From Paenibacillus sp. JJ-100 (GTDB lineage Bacteria; Bacillota; Bacilli; Paenibacillales; Paenibacillaceae): 64,000 bases of DNA. Below, piece after piece: positions 33,112 to 41,288 of the stretch (positions within the stretch are counted from its first letter, which is position 1; each line of letters opens with the position of its first letter). The notes under the pieces were generated by a model. The model saw only the letters and a program-made list of their open reading frames with translations. It ran no database searches and was not told the DNA's origin. The translations under genes were made by a program, and so were the position numbers. The stretch is taken from contig NZ_CAOJCM010000004.1 in NCBI RefSeq assembly GCF_948329825.1, positions 1 through 64,000 on the forward strand, read 5' to 3'.

Positions 33112-35919
33112 CTAGCTTGCTAAAGGCAAGGTTGCTTTACTTACCTGCACCGTAATCGTTTCTGTACTCGTCACGCCAGCAGCGTTCACAAGCTCGGCAC
33201 GGTACGTGTACGTTCCGTTCGTACGGTCACTCAGATCGGTCTTCGCCGTTTGAGCAGAAGGAGTTGCAGCGTTTAAGACTTGGGTATCGATCAGTACATC
33301 ATTTTCATACAGACGATACTCGGTTGCGTTGGTGCCCCACCAGAGGTTCATCGTTACGGTGAAGTTGCCATCGCCATCCCAGTTGTTTTGAGACAATACA
33401 GCTGAACCTGGCGCAGCATTGGCAATTTGAACGGTCAACTCGTCACTGTGAGTAGTGCCTTTGTCATTGATCAACTCGGCAACATACGTATATGTTCCAT
33501 TCGCTTTGCCTTTAATTTCCGTTTTAGCAAATTGGGAAGAAGGTGAAGCTGCCGTTAACGTCTGCGTATCTACAAGAACACCGTTCTCGTACAGCTTGTA
33601 CTCGGTTGCGTTCTCGCCCCACCACAGATTCATGCTAACGTTGAATGAACCATCCGACAATCCTGTCGAATATCCACTATCAGAAGAAAGATACGGTTTG
33701 CCCGGCGCTCCTTCAGCTGGAGTAGAAGGCTCCTCGCCTCCACCTTGTTCTTCAGCAGCCACAATATCGTTCAAGCTTCTAGGCTTTAATTGATATACAT
33801 CTTTGAAAATAGCCGAAATGCCTGTGATATCCAGTTTGTCCCCAGCCACATAAGGGAAGGATGTTTCGTTCAAACCAGTACGTGTATCCACACGTACATG
33901 AGTACTTGTACCATCAGTAGCTACCGCATCGAATTCAAAGGAACCGGCAGGTGTAGCGCTGATGATGTTCTGGATGGTCACATCTTTCAATTGAACGAGT
34001 TGACCTTGATTGGTGTCATTGATTGCTGTAACGAGAGTTGGAGCAGGAACAGCAGCAGTTCCCGTTTTCTCAATCGCAACCACATCAGTTAACTCAAACT
34101 CACTATTATAAATTGTTGTTGGTGCAGTCACCTTTACTTTGTCCCCTACATCGAACCCACTGGTGTGCTGAAATACGTAGATTCCCGCTGTATCATCCTG
34201 AAGATAGAAGGCTTGTCCGCCAAAAGAACCCGGTTTCGTTGTTACTACACCTTCAACGGTTACAGTTGTGCCGATGGATTTGGTACGTGCTTCAGCAACA
34301 GTAATCGCTGCTGGGATCGGGCCTTCTTCTTCCGGCAGTGGTTGTGCAGGCACATTCGCGATGCTTACCGCATTCGTGATCAGGTTGCTACCATTGAGAC
34401 GCAGACGCAAGCTGGCATTCCCATTCGTGCCCGGCTTGATGCGTACATTCAGATCCTTAATTGCGCGGCCTTTGCTATCTGATGTTACACTGAACGCAGC
34501 GCTGTATCCGTAAGAAGTTGGCCATGTTCCGTTATCATTCTGAACCATAGCTACCTGGGTTCCGCCTGCCAGATAGATACCAGCACTATAACCGGAGACC
34601 GTCGTGTTCGGCGGCATATTCTCAACCACTACACGAATCTGGAAGTCTTCTGCATTAGGCAGCGTATCTTGCTTCACGAAGCTATAAGCTGCGTTGGCGC
34701 TAGATGCTGGACCACCATAAGAGCCTGGTTTGAACGTAGAACGATCATACCACTTGTATCCAGCAGCTGGTGCAGACCAAGGTTCAGCTTGCGGCTCTGT
34801 AGATGCTGCAGGCTCCTCGAAAGGCAGCAGAGCTGTAGCCGTATCCAGTTTAAGGCCGGCTACTTCGGACAATTTAGTGTAGTTTTCTTGTGTCGCCAGC
34901 CAGTTTACGGTATTGACGAGTAATACAGCATCATCGGCTTCTTTGAAACCGTCGTATGTCGTTTTGCGTGTGCCTGTCTCTTCGCGCAAGTACTTTGGTG
35001 ATGCATCTTCCACAGGGGAGGAATCACCGATAAAGGCCGCTTTACCTGCACCAAGTTTGGATACAGCCACATATGGGCCTTCTTCAATACCGCCGCCATT
35101 GTATACGCCCTGATCTACGGCATTATTCCATTTGGCGTTCGTTTTTGGCAAGTATACGATCCCTTTGGCTTTTTCGGGGTCCGTGATTGCAAGGGTAGAG
35201 CCAGCGTGCATCGCTACAGCAGATACACCTTCCGTAATGCCGAATGCCTGATCAGCCGGCACGATGATATTAGCATTAATGTCGCCGAGTGCATTATAAC
35301 GGAAGCGTACACCGAAGTTGTCCGACAACCAGTCTGAGCTGGTAATGTTCTGCATCGCTTCAGAGTTACGTTCGTCTGTGCTCATCCCTTTGGCGGGGTC
35401 TTCATATGCGCCGCGGCGGTATCCATTGATAACCTCGGAGCCGTCCCAGCGATTTTTGTTACGGTCGGCATTATAGTGATCTCCCACGAAGAAGATACTT
35501 CCACCGGATTCTACATATTGTTTCAATGCTGCCTGTTCAGACGTTTTAAATGGGATTTGTGGTTCTGCTATAACGAATACGTTGTACTCTTTCAGGTCGT
35601 CATAGGTAAAAGGAGTGGTTTTGCGCAGTTCTTTCACATCATAACCGTCACTGGCGAGAGCGTTCGCGAAGTCGGAGAAGCCGCCATCAATGACCCAGTC
35701 TGCTGCTCCAGCCGTCTGACCATGCGAATTGTCGAATAGTACCTTTTTGCCGGCATTTTCGTTAACTACTTTGGCTTGAATGAATGGAGCTGGATCTGTT
35801 GGTCCTTCTGCATGAACCGAAGCATCTCCGTTCCATAATCCCACTTGAAGTGGCAAAGCCATAGATAATGCCAGGAGTGATTTTAACCAGACTCCCCGCA
35901 AGCGTGTCAATTTACCCAA
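33112..35919 (-). CDS. Large secreted multidomain protein (DUF4350/ThuA-like, OB-fold, two Ig-like repeats)
   Basis: A 935-aa extracellular protein from TTG 35919 (GGGAGG 7 bases upstream), with a signal peptide of about 38 residues cut near VHAEG. Residues ~45-360 form a glutamine-amidotransferase-like fold (KKVLFDNSHGQTAGAADW..., GGSIFFVGDHYNADRNK..., GAGKAAFIGDSSPVED) of the DUF4350/ThuA type seen with extracellular nucleases. Residues ~385-535 I do not recognise. Residues ~540-735 are OB-fold/DUF5689-like (TVTVEGVVTTKPGSFGGQAFYLQDDTAG). Two ~90-residue repeats follow (NLWWGENATEYKLYENGVLVDTQTL... and NLWWGTNATEYRLYENDVLIDTQVL...), like the N-terminal Ig-like domain of chitinases. Likely binds nucleic acid or polysaccharide outside the cell; no nuclease motif is evident. 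Confidence 0.7.
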   Translation of the reverse strand: MGKLTRLRGVWLKSLLALSMALPLQVGLWNGDASVHAEGPTDPAPFIQAKVVNENAGKKVLFDNSHGQTAGAADWVIDGGFSDFANALASDGYDVKELRKTTPFTYDDLKEYNVFVIAEPQIPFKTSEQAALKQYVESGGSIFFVGDHYNADRNKNRWDGSEVINGYRRGAYEDPAKGMSTDERNSEAMQNITSSDWLSDNFGVRFRYNALGDINANIIVPADQAFGITEGVSAVAMHAGSTLAITDPEKAKGIVYLPKTNAKWNNAVDQGVYNGGGIEEGPYVAVSKLGAGKAAFIGDSSPVEDASPKYLREETGTRKTTYDGFKEADDAVLLVNTVNWLATQENYTKLSEVAGLKLDTATALLPFEEPAASTEPQAEPWSAPAAGYKWYDRSTFKPGSYGGPASSANAAYSFVKQDTLPNAEDFQIRVVVENMPPNTTVSGYSAGIYLAGGTQVAMVQNDNGTWPTSYGYSAAFSVTSDSKGRAIKDLNVRIKPGTNGNASLRLRLNGSNLITNAVSIANVPAQPLPEEEGPIPAAITVAEARTKSIGTTVTVEGVVTTKPGSFGGQAFYLQDDTAGIYVFQHTSGFDVGDKVKVTAPTTIYNSEFELTDVVAIEKTGTAAVPAPTLVTAINDTNQGQLVQLKDVTIQNIISATPAGSFEFDAVATDGTSTHVRVDTRTGLNETSFPYVAGDKLDITGISAIFKDVYQLKPRSLNDIVAAEEQGGGEEPSTPAEGAPGKPYLSSDSGYSTGLSDGSFNVSMNLWWGENATEYKLYENGVLVDTQTLTAASPSSQFAKTEIKGKANGTYTYVAELINDKGTTHSDELTVQIANAAPGSAVLSQNNWDGDGNFTVTMNLWWGTNATEYRLYENDVLIDTQVLNAATPSAQTAKTDLSDRTNGTYTYRAELVNAAGVTSTETITVQVSKATLPLAS

Positions 35920-36157
35920 CCAAATCCCTCCCAAAAAATAGTTGATTCATAAGTTCGTCCATATTCTACCACATGAAAATCTCACTTTGTCATAACAAAA
36001 TGTAAAAATTAGATCGATATTTGTAAAATTAGGTATTATGGCATGCGGATAGGTATTTTGAATCGTTTATATCGAAAGCGATCTCGGTTATGACGAAGAG
36101 GGACAGAATCCTTCTTTTTTCGGTGGAAAAAAATATAATAAATTTTATATAATTCAA

Positions 36158-36186
36158 TTTACAGTAATATTTACATGTCGTATAAT
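36158..36186 (+). promoter_or_regulatory. Sigma-A-type promoter of GH6 cellulase gene
   Basis: TTTACA (-35, 36158-36163), 17-bp spacer, TATAAT (-10, 36181-36186). One base from consensus overall. Transcription would start near 36193. Confidence 0.75.
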
Positions 36187-36260
36187 CACACTATAAGGAG
36201 GTGAACAGGTAGTAACCTCAACCCATAGTCAGACAATCCAGTTTTTTAAAAGACAAAGAA

Positions 36261-36272
36261 GTAAGCGCTTAC
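36261..36272. promoter_or_regulatory. cre-like catabolite repression site
   Basis: Perfect palindrome GTAAGCGCTTAC, matching the core of the CcpA cre consensus TGTAAGCGCTTACA. It lies about 70 bases inside the transcript, where bound CcpA would act as a roadblock. A LacI-family specific regulator is the alternative. Confidence 0.6.
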
Positions 36273-36564
36273 GGTTAAGGTGATTTTGGATTCAACATTT
36301 TTCTTCACTCTTCAAGCCCAATCACATGGAGCAACTACACCACCACAGTATACTCTCTTGATTTCACCCCCACACACACTCACATTGCAATTCTACCGAA
36401 CACACCCGACGTTTATTTTGTATTTAATCTAGCCCTTTGAATTAATGGAGGTGATTGAAACACACTCGTTCGATCATGCATATTGTGCCATGCATCCTGC
36501 TTCTACACAGGAGAAACAGCTGACATGAGTTCAATCCAATCTTAAATAAGGGAAAGGTGGAACT

Positions 36565-39006
36565 ATGAAGAAAACATTGAAAACTAAATCAAGAGGTAAG
36601 CAGACGCTGCGTAAAGGTGTAAAACAAGTGCTGGCAGCTGCGCTGCTTGCGGCAGGCGTTTTCCCGGGAATGTCTCCAGGCGTGACACAGGCAGCGGAGG
36701 CGCATGTTGACAATCCGTTTGTGGGTGCTACGGCATATATCAACCAGGACTACGCTGCACTTGTAGATACCTCGATTGCAATTACCAATGATGCCTCGTT
36801 GAAGGCCAAGATGGAGACGGTGAAATCCTATCCAACAGCGGTATGGATTGACCGGATTGCAGCAATCTACGGTGGTGCAGATAATGCCGGCCGTAAGAGT
36901 GTGGAGGAGCATCTGGATGCGGTGCTTGCCCAGAAGAAACCTGGCGTACCTATAACGGCATCATTTGTTATCTATAACTTGCCAGGCCGGGATTGCCATG
37001 CCCTTGCGTCGAACGGGGAGCTCCCTTTAACCCAGGCCGCTTTGCAGACCTATAAAACAGATTATATTGATGTCATCGCGGATATTTTTGCTGATCCCAA
37101 ATATCAGGACATTCGCATTGTCACCATTATCGAGCCGGACAGTCTTCCTAACCTGGTGACTAATCTTAGCACGCCAGCTTGTGGTCAGGCTGCGGCCACG
37201 GGGATCTACGAAGCTGGGGTCCAATATGCTTTGGACAAGCTACATGCAATTCCAAACGTATACAACTATCTGGATATCGGCCACTCAGGCTGGCTTGGCT
37301 GGGACAATAACCGTTCAGGAGCAGTAGCTCTTTATACAGATGTGGTCGGCGGAACATTGGGTGGACTTCGCAGTGCAGATGGATTTATCACAAATACCGC
37401 CAATACGACACCACTTGCTGAACCGAACCTGTCCAATCCGGATCTGAACGTCGGTGGGCAACCGATCCGCTCAGCCAAATTTTATGAATGGAATCCATAT
37501 TTTGACGAAACGGATTTCACAGCGAAGTTGTATGCAGATTTCGTACAAGCAGGATGGCCAGCGAGCACCGGTTTCCTGATTGATACCAGCCGTAACGGAT
37601 GGGGCGGGGAGAATCGTCCGGCCACAGCCATAGGCAACAATATCAATGATTATGTGAATTCCGGTCGTGTGGATCGCCGGGAGCACCGGGGCAACTGGTG
37701 TAATGCAAGCGGAGCAGGAATCGGTGAAGTGCCTAAGGCGGCTCCAGGACCTGCACATCTGGACGCTTATGTATGGGTAAAACCTCCTGGTGAATCGGAT
37801 GGCTCCAGTTCTGAGATTCCAAACAATGAAGGTAAAGGCTTTGACCGGATGTGTGATCCGACATATACAACGAAGGACGGTGTGCTGACAGGTGCATTGC
37901 CTAACGCACCGGTATCAGGCCACTGGTTCCATGATCAGTTTGTACAACTGGTTAAGAACTCGTTCCCAGTACTTTCTGAGAACGGAGGAAGCAACCCTCC
38001 AGGTGGGAACACAGCACCAGCAGCTCCTGCTTCTGTAACAGCCACGGCAGGTAATGCTCAAGTGACCTTGACCTGGGCGGCTTCGACAGGTGCCACCAAG
38101 TATACGGTGAAACGTGCTTTGACAGCATCTGGACCATTTGTAACGGTTGCCGCGAATGTCAGCGGAACCACATACACGAACACGGGATTAACCAATGGTA
38201 CAACATACTATTATGTTGTGACAGCAAGTAATGCAGCAGGCGAGAGTGTGAACTCGGCAGCTGCGATGGCAACACCAATAGCTGCAGCTACAGCTCCGGC
38301 GGCTCCGACGGCTTTGACTGCAACTCCTGGCAACGCACAGGTGAGCCTGTCCTGGACAGCCTCCGCAGGTGCGACCAGCTATAATGTGAAACGTGCAGCG
38401 ACTGCTGCAGGTCCATTCACAACGATTGCATCCAACGTAACGGCAACGTCGTACACGAACACATCACTGACGAATGGCACCACATATTATTATGTAGTGA
38501 GTGCAGTGAATGCAGCAGGACAAAGTGCGAATTCTGCTGTCGCTTCTGCCACTCCGGCGGGAGTCGTAGCGCCGACAAGTGATCTGGTGGTGCAATATCG
38601 TGCAGGAGATACCAATGCCACAGATAACCAGATCAGACCGTTGTTTAATATCAAAAATCTGGGCAGCGCCGCTGTTGATTTGAGCGACTTGAAACTCCGG
38701 TATTATTTCACCAAAGAGGGTACAGCAGCAATGGATTCCGCAATTGACTGGGCTGTCGTTGGCGCTGCCAACATCGAGCGTACCTTCGGAGATGGATATG
38801 TTGAGCTGAGCTTTAAATCCGGCGCAGGAAGTATAGCTGCTGGTGGACAGTCCGGCGATATTCAACTTCGGATGTACAAAACAGACTGGTCTAACTTTGA
38901 CGAGAGTGATGACTATTCCTTTGATTCAACCAAGACATCTTATCAAGACTGGGATAAAGTCACGCTCTATCAAGATGGCAGCCTCGTATGGGGAATTGAG
39001 CCATAA
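36565..39006 (+). CDS. Secreted GH6 cellobiohydrolase with two FN3 domains and CBM3
   Basis: An 813-aa extracellular cellulase. The signal peptide is about 43 residues (RKGVKQVLAAALLAAGVFPG). The GH6 domain spans ~47-470, with NLPGRDCHALASNGE (Asp143, like TrCel6A Asp175) and IIEPDSLPNLVTN (Asp192, like the general acid Asp221). YNYLDIGHSGWLGWDNN, TSRNGWGGENRP and FDRMCDP complete the active-site blocks. Long loops such as 390-440 (EHRGNWCNASGAG...WVKPPGESDG) favour a tunnel and hence exo-acting cellobiohydrolase activity. Two FN3 linkers follow at ~483-570 and 575-662. A CBM3 cellulose-binding module (DLVVQYRAGDTNATDNQIRP...LYQDGSLVWGIEP) ends the protein. Expression looks catabolite-controlled through the upstream cre-like site. 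Confidence 0.92.
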   Translation: MKKTLKTKSRGKQTLRKGVKQVLAAALLAAGVFPGMSPGVTQAAEAHVDNPFVGATAYINQDYAALVDTSIAITNDASLKAKMETVKSYPTAVWIDRIAAIYGGADNAGRKSVEEHLDAVLAQKKPGVPITASFVIYNLPGRDCHALASNGELPLTQAALQTYKTDYIDVIADIFADPKYQDIRIVTIIEPDSLPNLVTNLSTPACGQAAATGIYEAGVQYALDKLHAIPNVYNYLDIGHSGWLGWDNNRSGAVALYTDVVGGTLGGLRSADGFITNTANTTPLAEPNLSNPDLNVGGQPIRSAKFYEWNPYFDETDFTAKLYADFVQAGWPASTGFLIDTSRNGWGGENRPATAIGNNINDYVNSGRVDRREHRGNWCNASGAGIGEVPKAAPGPAHLDAYVWVKPPGESDGSSSEIPNNEGKGFDRMCDPTYTTKDGVLTGALPNAPVSGHWFHDQFVQLVKNSFPVLSENGGSNPPGGNTAPAAPASVTATAGNAQVTLTWAASTGATKYTVKRALTASGPFVTVAANVSGTTYTNTGLTNGTTYYYVVTASNAAGESVNSAAAMATPIAAATAPAAPTALTATPGNAQVSLSWTASAGATSYNVKRAATAAGPFTTIASNVTATSYTNTSLTNGTTYYYVVSAVNAAGQSANSAVASATPAGVVAPTSDLVVQYRAGDTNATDNQIRPLFNIKNLGSAAVDLSDLKLRYYFTKEGTAAMDSAIDWAVVGAANIERTFGDGYVELSFKSGAGSIAAGGQSGDIQLRMYKTDWSNFDESDDYSFDSTKTSYQDWDKVTLYQDGSLVWGIEP

Positions 39007-39049
39007 CGTTTCTGGGTAAGTATTACGTATTACGTTCAAGGTAAGCATT

Positions 39050-39091
39050 AAAACCGCCGTTTTCCCTTAAGGGGAGACGGCGGTTTTTTAA
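39050..39091 (+). terminator. Terminator after GH6 gene
   Basis: Stem AAAACCGCCGT / ACGGCGGTTTT with inner CCCTT/AAGGGG, then TTTTTT. Confidence 0.85.
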
Positions 39092-39143
39092 TAGGGTTCG
39101 TTTGCGAGCAAGATAGATATCCAATCCAGATATAGAAGGGCCA

Positions 39144-39971
39144 TTATTCCTTGAAAAACTGTCTACATACATGCAAAATGCCCTCGGCGTAGGGATACGG
39201 AGCAATAGATTTATGGTATGCTTTGGCTTCAGAAGTAGCATTTTGCAGGAGATACCCGTGAGCTACGGATTGAAGCATTTCAATATCGTTCCCGCTGTCC
39301 CCGAAGGCAAAGGTGTTAGAGGGAGGCACTTGATTATAGTCGATCAGGAATTGAACGGCAGCTTTTTTTCCCGTACCTAACGGGATAAAATCAACATCGT
39401 AAGCACCCTCGGGATCACCAGCTTTAGGGTTGCATTGATTGATATTGATACCCATCCCCGAACTGGAGGCTAGATGTTGGATTATAGGCAGATCATACTG
39501 AGTTTTAACATTGGATTCTGCATAATAGTAGTAGTTCATTTTGTATCCGGATTGACCGAATTGAGTTTGTTCATGAAGAACAATATTGTACATGGATTTT
39601 AATTCGGCGATAAGATCCTCAACAACTCTGCGGGAATACCCGGAGCTGTCAATCTTCTGTTGCCAGGGAGGGATTACGTCCCAAGTTCCATCTAAACGGA
39701 GTTCCCACAGATCGGTTCCCAGATTGCTGGCGATAAAATGAGGAAGATAGGTCATGCCTGCCATTTTCATTTTCGTTTGAATCTGTTTCATGCTACTTCC
39801 AGTAATCCAGGCTGTCTTGACTTGATGACGTGATGTCAATGTCTTCATATATTGTTCCATTTCGTATACTCTCTCCAGCTGTTCTGGCAAACAATCATGA
39901 GGGAAATACGTCTCATCAAAATCAAATAATATCAAATACTCGGTCTGAACTGGAATGTGGATCGTTTCCAT
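39144..39971 (-). CDS. HAD-superfamily sugar-phosphate phosphatase-like protein
   Basis: A 275-aa HAD hydrolase of the Cof/sucrose-phosphatase type. The nucleophile motif is LFDFDETYFPHD (Asp17/Asp19), motif II TAWITGSS, motif III Lys in GTGKKAAVQF, and motif IV FGDSGNDIEML. The cap region (about 95-195) defines substrate choice and looks like S6PP/mannosyl-3-phosphoglycerate phosphatases. The divergent LacI-family gene and the 16-bp operator between them suggest sugar-responsive control. AGGAGGT lies 11 bases before the ATG. Confidence 0.75.
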   Translation of the reverse strand: METIHIPVQTEYLILFDFDETYFPHDCLPEQLERVYEMEQYMKTLTSRHQVKTAWITGSSMKQIQTKMKMAGMTYLPHFIASNLGTDLWELRLDGTWDVIPPWQQKIDSSGYSRRVVEDLIAELKSMYNIVLHEQTQFGQSGYKMNYYYYAESNVKTQYDLPIIQHLASSSGMGININQCNPKAGDPEGAYDVDFIPLGTGKKAAVQFLIDYNQVPPSNTFAFGDSGNDIEMLQSVAHGYLLQNATSEAKAYHKSIAPYPYAEGILHVCRQFFKE

Positions 39972-40014
39972 GTGCTGTCATACCTCCTAAGGTTCGTTAT
40001 GTATATCTTAGAAG

Positions 40015-40030
40015 CTGGGAACGTTCCCAG
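40015..40030. promoter_or_regulatory. Perfect 16-bp palindrome, predicted LacI-family operator
   Basis: CTGGGAACGTTCCCAG is a perfect even-length dyad with the central CG step that LacI-family proteins prefer. It sits 44 bases upstream of the phosphatase ATG and 29 bases upstream of the regulator TTG start, so one bound dimer could control both. Confidence 0.7.
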
Positions 40031-40058
40031 GTCAAATCTTTATAACGAGGTGTTGTTG

Positions 40059-41042
40059 TTGCCAACTATTATTGATATATCCCGTGCGTGCGGTCTGTCC
40101 AAATCAACTGTATCCCGGGTACTGAACAATCATCCGCATGTGTCTGAAGATAGCAGGGCAAAGGTGATGGAGGCTGTCCAAAAGCTTGGATACGTTCGAA
40201 ACTTACATGGCGTTCAGCTACGTCTTCAGGAGAGTCGCAATATCGGGGTACTTATCCCGGATGTAGAGCATCCTTTTTTCAGCCAACTGGTGAGTGCATT
40301 AAGTCGTTCCTTGAGTTCCAGAGGTTATCGGCTGGTCATATACCAAACCGAGTATTCTCAAGAATATGAGCGTGAAGTATATGCCAGGTTACGGTGCCGA
40401 GAGATTGACGCTGTTATTGTTGTATATTCGCATTACAACGAGAAAGAAATACAAGAGTTTATAGGCACAGGTGTTGCGATCATCTGCAACGAAGCGATGG
40501 AGGGGGAGTTCCTGGATGTGTTCCGGTTGGATGAACAGGATGCGGTGTATCAGGCAACGGCCTATTTGCTCTCCAAAGGGCGGCGCCGTCTGTTGTTTGG
40601 GATGGACCACAAAACATTACTTCAGGAAAAAAGGTGGCTTGGATTTCAGCAAGCACTTCAAGATTCAGGCGAACCATGCTTAGAATCACAGTGTCACTCG
40701 GGGCTGATTACGATGGAGGATGGTTATGCGTGGGGGGAACGGTTATTTGCTTCGGCAACATGGCCTGATGGAATCATAACAGGCAGTGATTACGTCGCTG
40801 CAGGGTTATTAAAGGCAGCAGAGAAGCATGGAGTTTCTATTCCGGAGCAAGTGTCTGTGATCGGCTTTGACAATCATCCTGTCGGTCAGATGACTAGTCC
40901 GGAGTTAACGACCATACCCAACTGTATCCCGGAAATGACCAAAGACGTTACAGAATGCCTCGTTCAGAGGTTAGAAGGGATACGATCCACTCCTCTCGTG
41001 CGAACGTATAAAACTTCCCTTATTATTCGGCAATCCGGATAA
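40059..41042 (+). CDS. LacI-family transcriptional regulator
   Basis: A 327-aa repressor. I start it at TTG 40059, six bases after GAGGTG, because MPTIIDISRACGLSKSTVSRVLNNHPHVS is then the normal LacI helix-turn-helix start; the longer frame from 39957 would overlap the phosphatase gene. The hinge region reads RAKVMEAVQKLGYVRN. The periplasmic-binding-like effector domain begins NIGVLIPDVEHPFFSQL and ends SVIGFDNHPVGQMTSPELTTI. The palindrome 40015-40030 is its likely operator, giving autoregulation and control of the phosphatase. The cellulase and lyase on either side may be further targets. Confidence 0.85.
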   Translation: MPTIIDISRACGLSKSTVSRVLNNHPHVSEDSRAKVMEAVQKLGYVRNLHGVQLRLQESRNIGVLIPDVEHPFFSQLVSALSRSLSSRGYRLVIYQTEYSQEYEREVYARLRCREIDAVIVVYSHYNEKEIQEFIGTGVAIICNEAMEGEFLDVFRLDEQDAVYQATAYLLSKGRRRLLFGMDHKTLLQEKRWLGFQQALQDSGEPCLESQCHSGLITMEDGYAWGERLFASATWPDGIITGSDYVAAGLLKAAEKHGVSIPEQVSVIGFDNHPVGQMTSPELTTIPNCIPEMTKDVTECLVQRLEGIRSTPLVRTYKTSLIIRQSG

Positions 41043-41248
41043 TTTGGTTTATGGGGCTAATCATCTCCTTTGCATCTACACTGATTATTCATTATTTTGA
41101 TCGGATATTTACCTATGGTTAGAAGAAGAGGATGTCTATAATAGTACCGGATGGGTGGTAAGGCTTGTTCCAGTATTCATTCCTGGAGACAGAAGAAGGG
41201 ATAGAGCGAGCTAAGCCACCTGGTATCCAGGTTTCTTTTTTTCATTTA

Positions 41249-41262
41249 TGTAAGCGCAAACA
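41249..41262. promoter_or_regulatory. cre-like site upstream of PL11 lyase
   Basis: TGTAAGCGCAAACA fits the CcpA cre pattern TGWAAGCGnTWWCA with one mismatch. It lies 27 bases before the lyase ATG, where it would block transcription in rich carbon conditions. Confidence 0.5.
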
Positions 41263-41288
41263 TTATAACAAAAGGAGCGTGAAGCTAG

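Larger units (their letters stand above)
35920..36564. other. Long control region and leader of the GH6 cellulase gene
   Basis: 645 bases without a credible gene. It contains a strong promoter (36158-36186), a cre-like palindrome (36261-36272) and about 370 bases of leader. Within the leader, three SD-like sequences occur (AAGGAGGTGA at 36194, TGGAGGTGA at 36445, AGGAGA near 36509), each followed only by very short frames. The real ribosome binding site is GGAAAGGTGG at 36550-36559. Confidence 0.55.
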
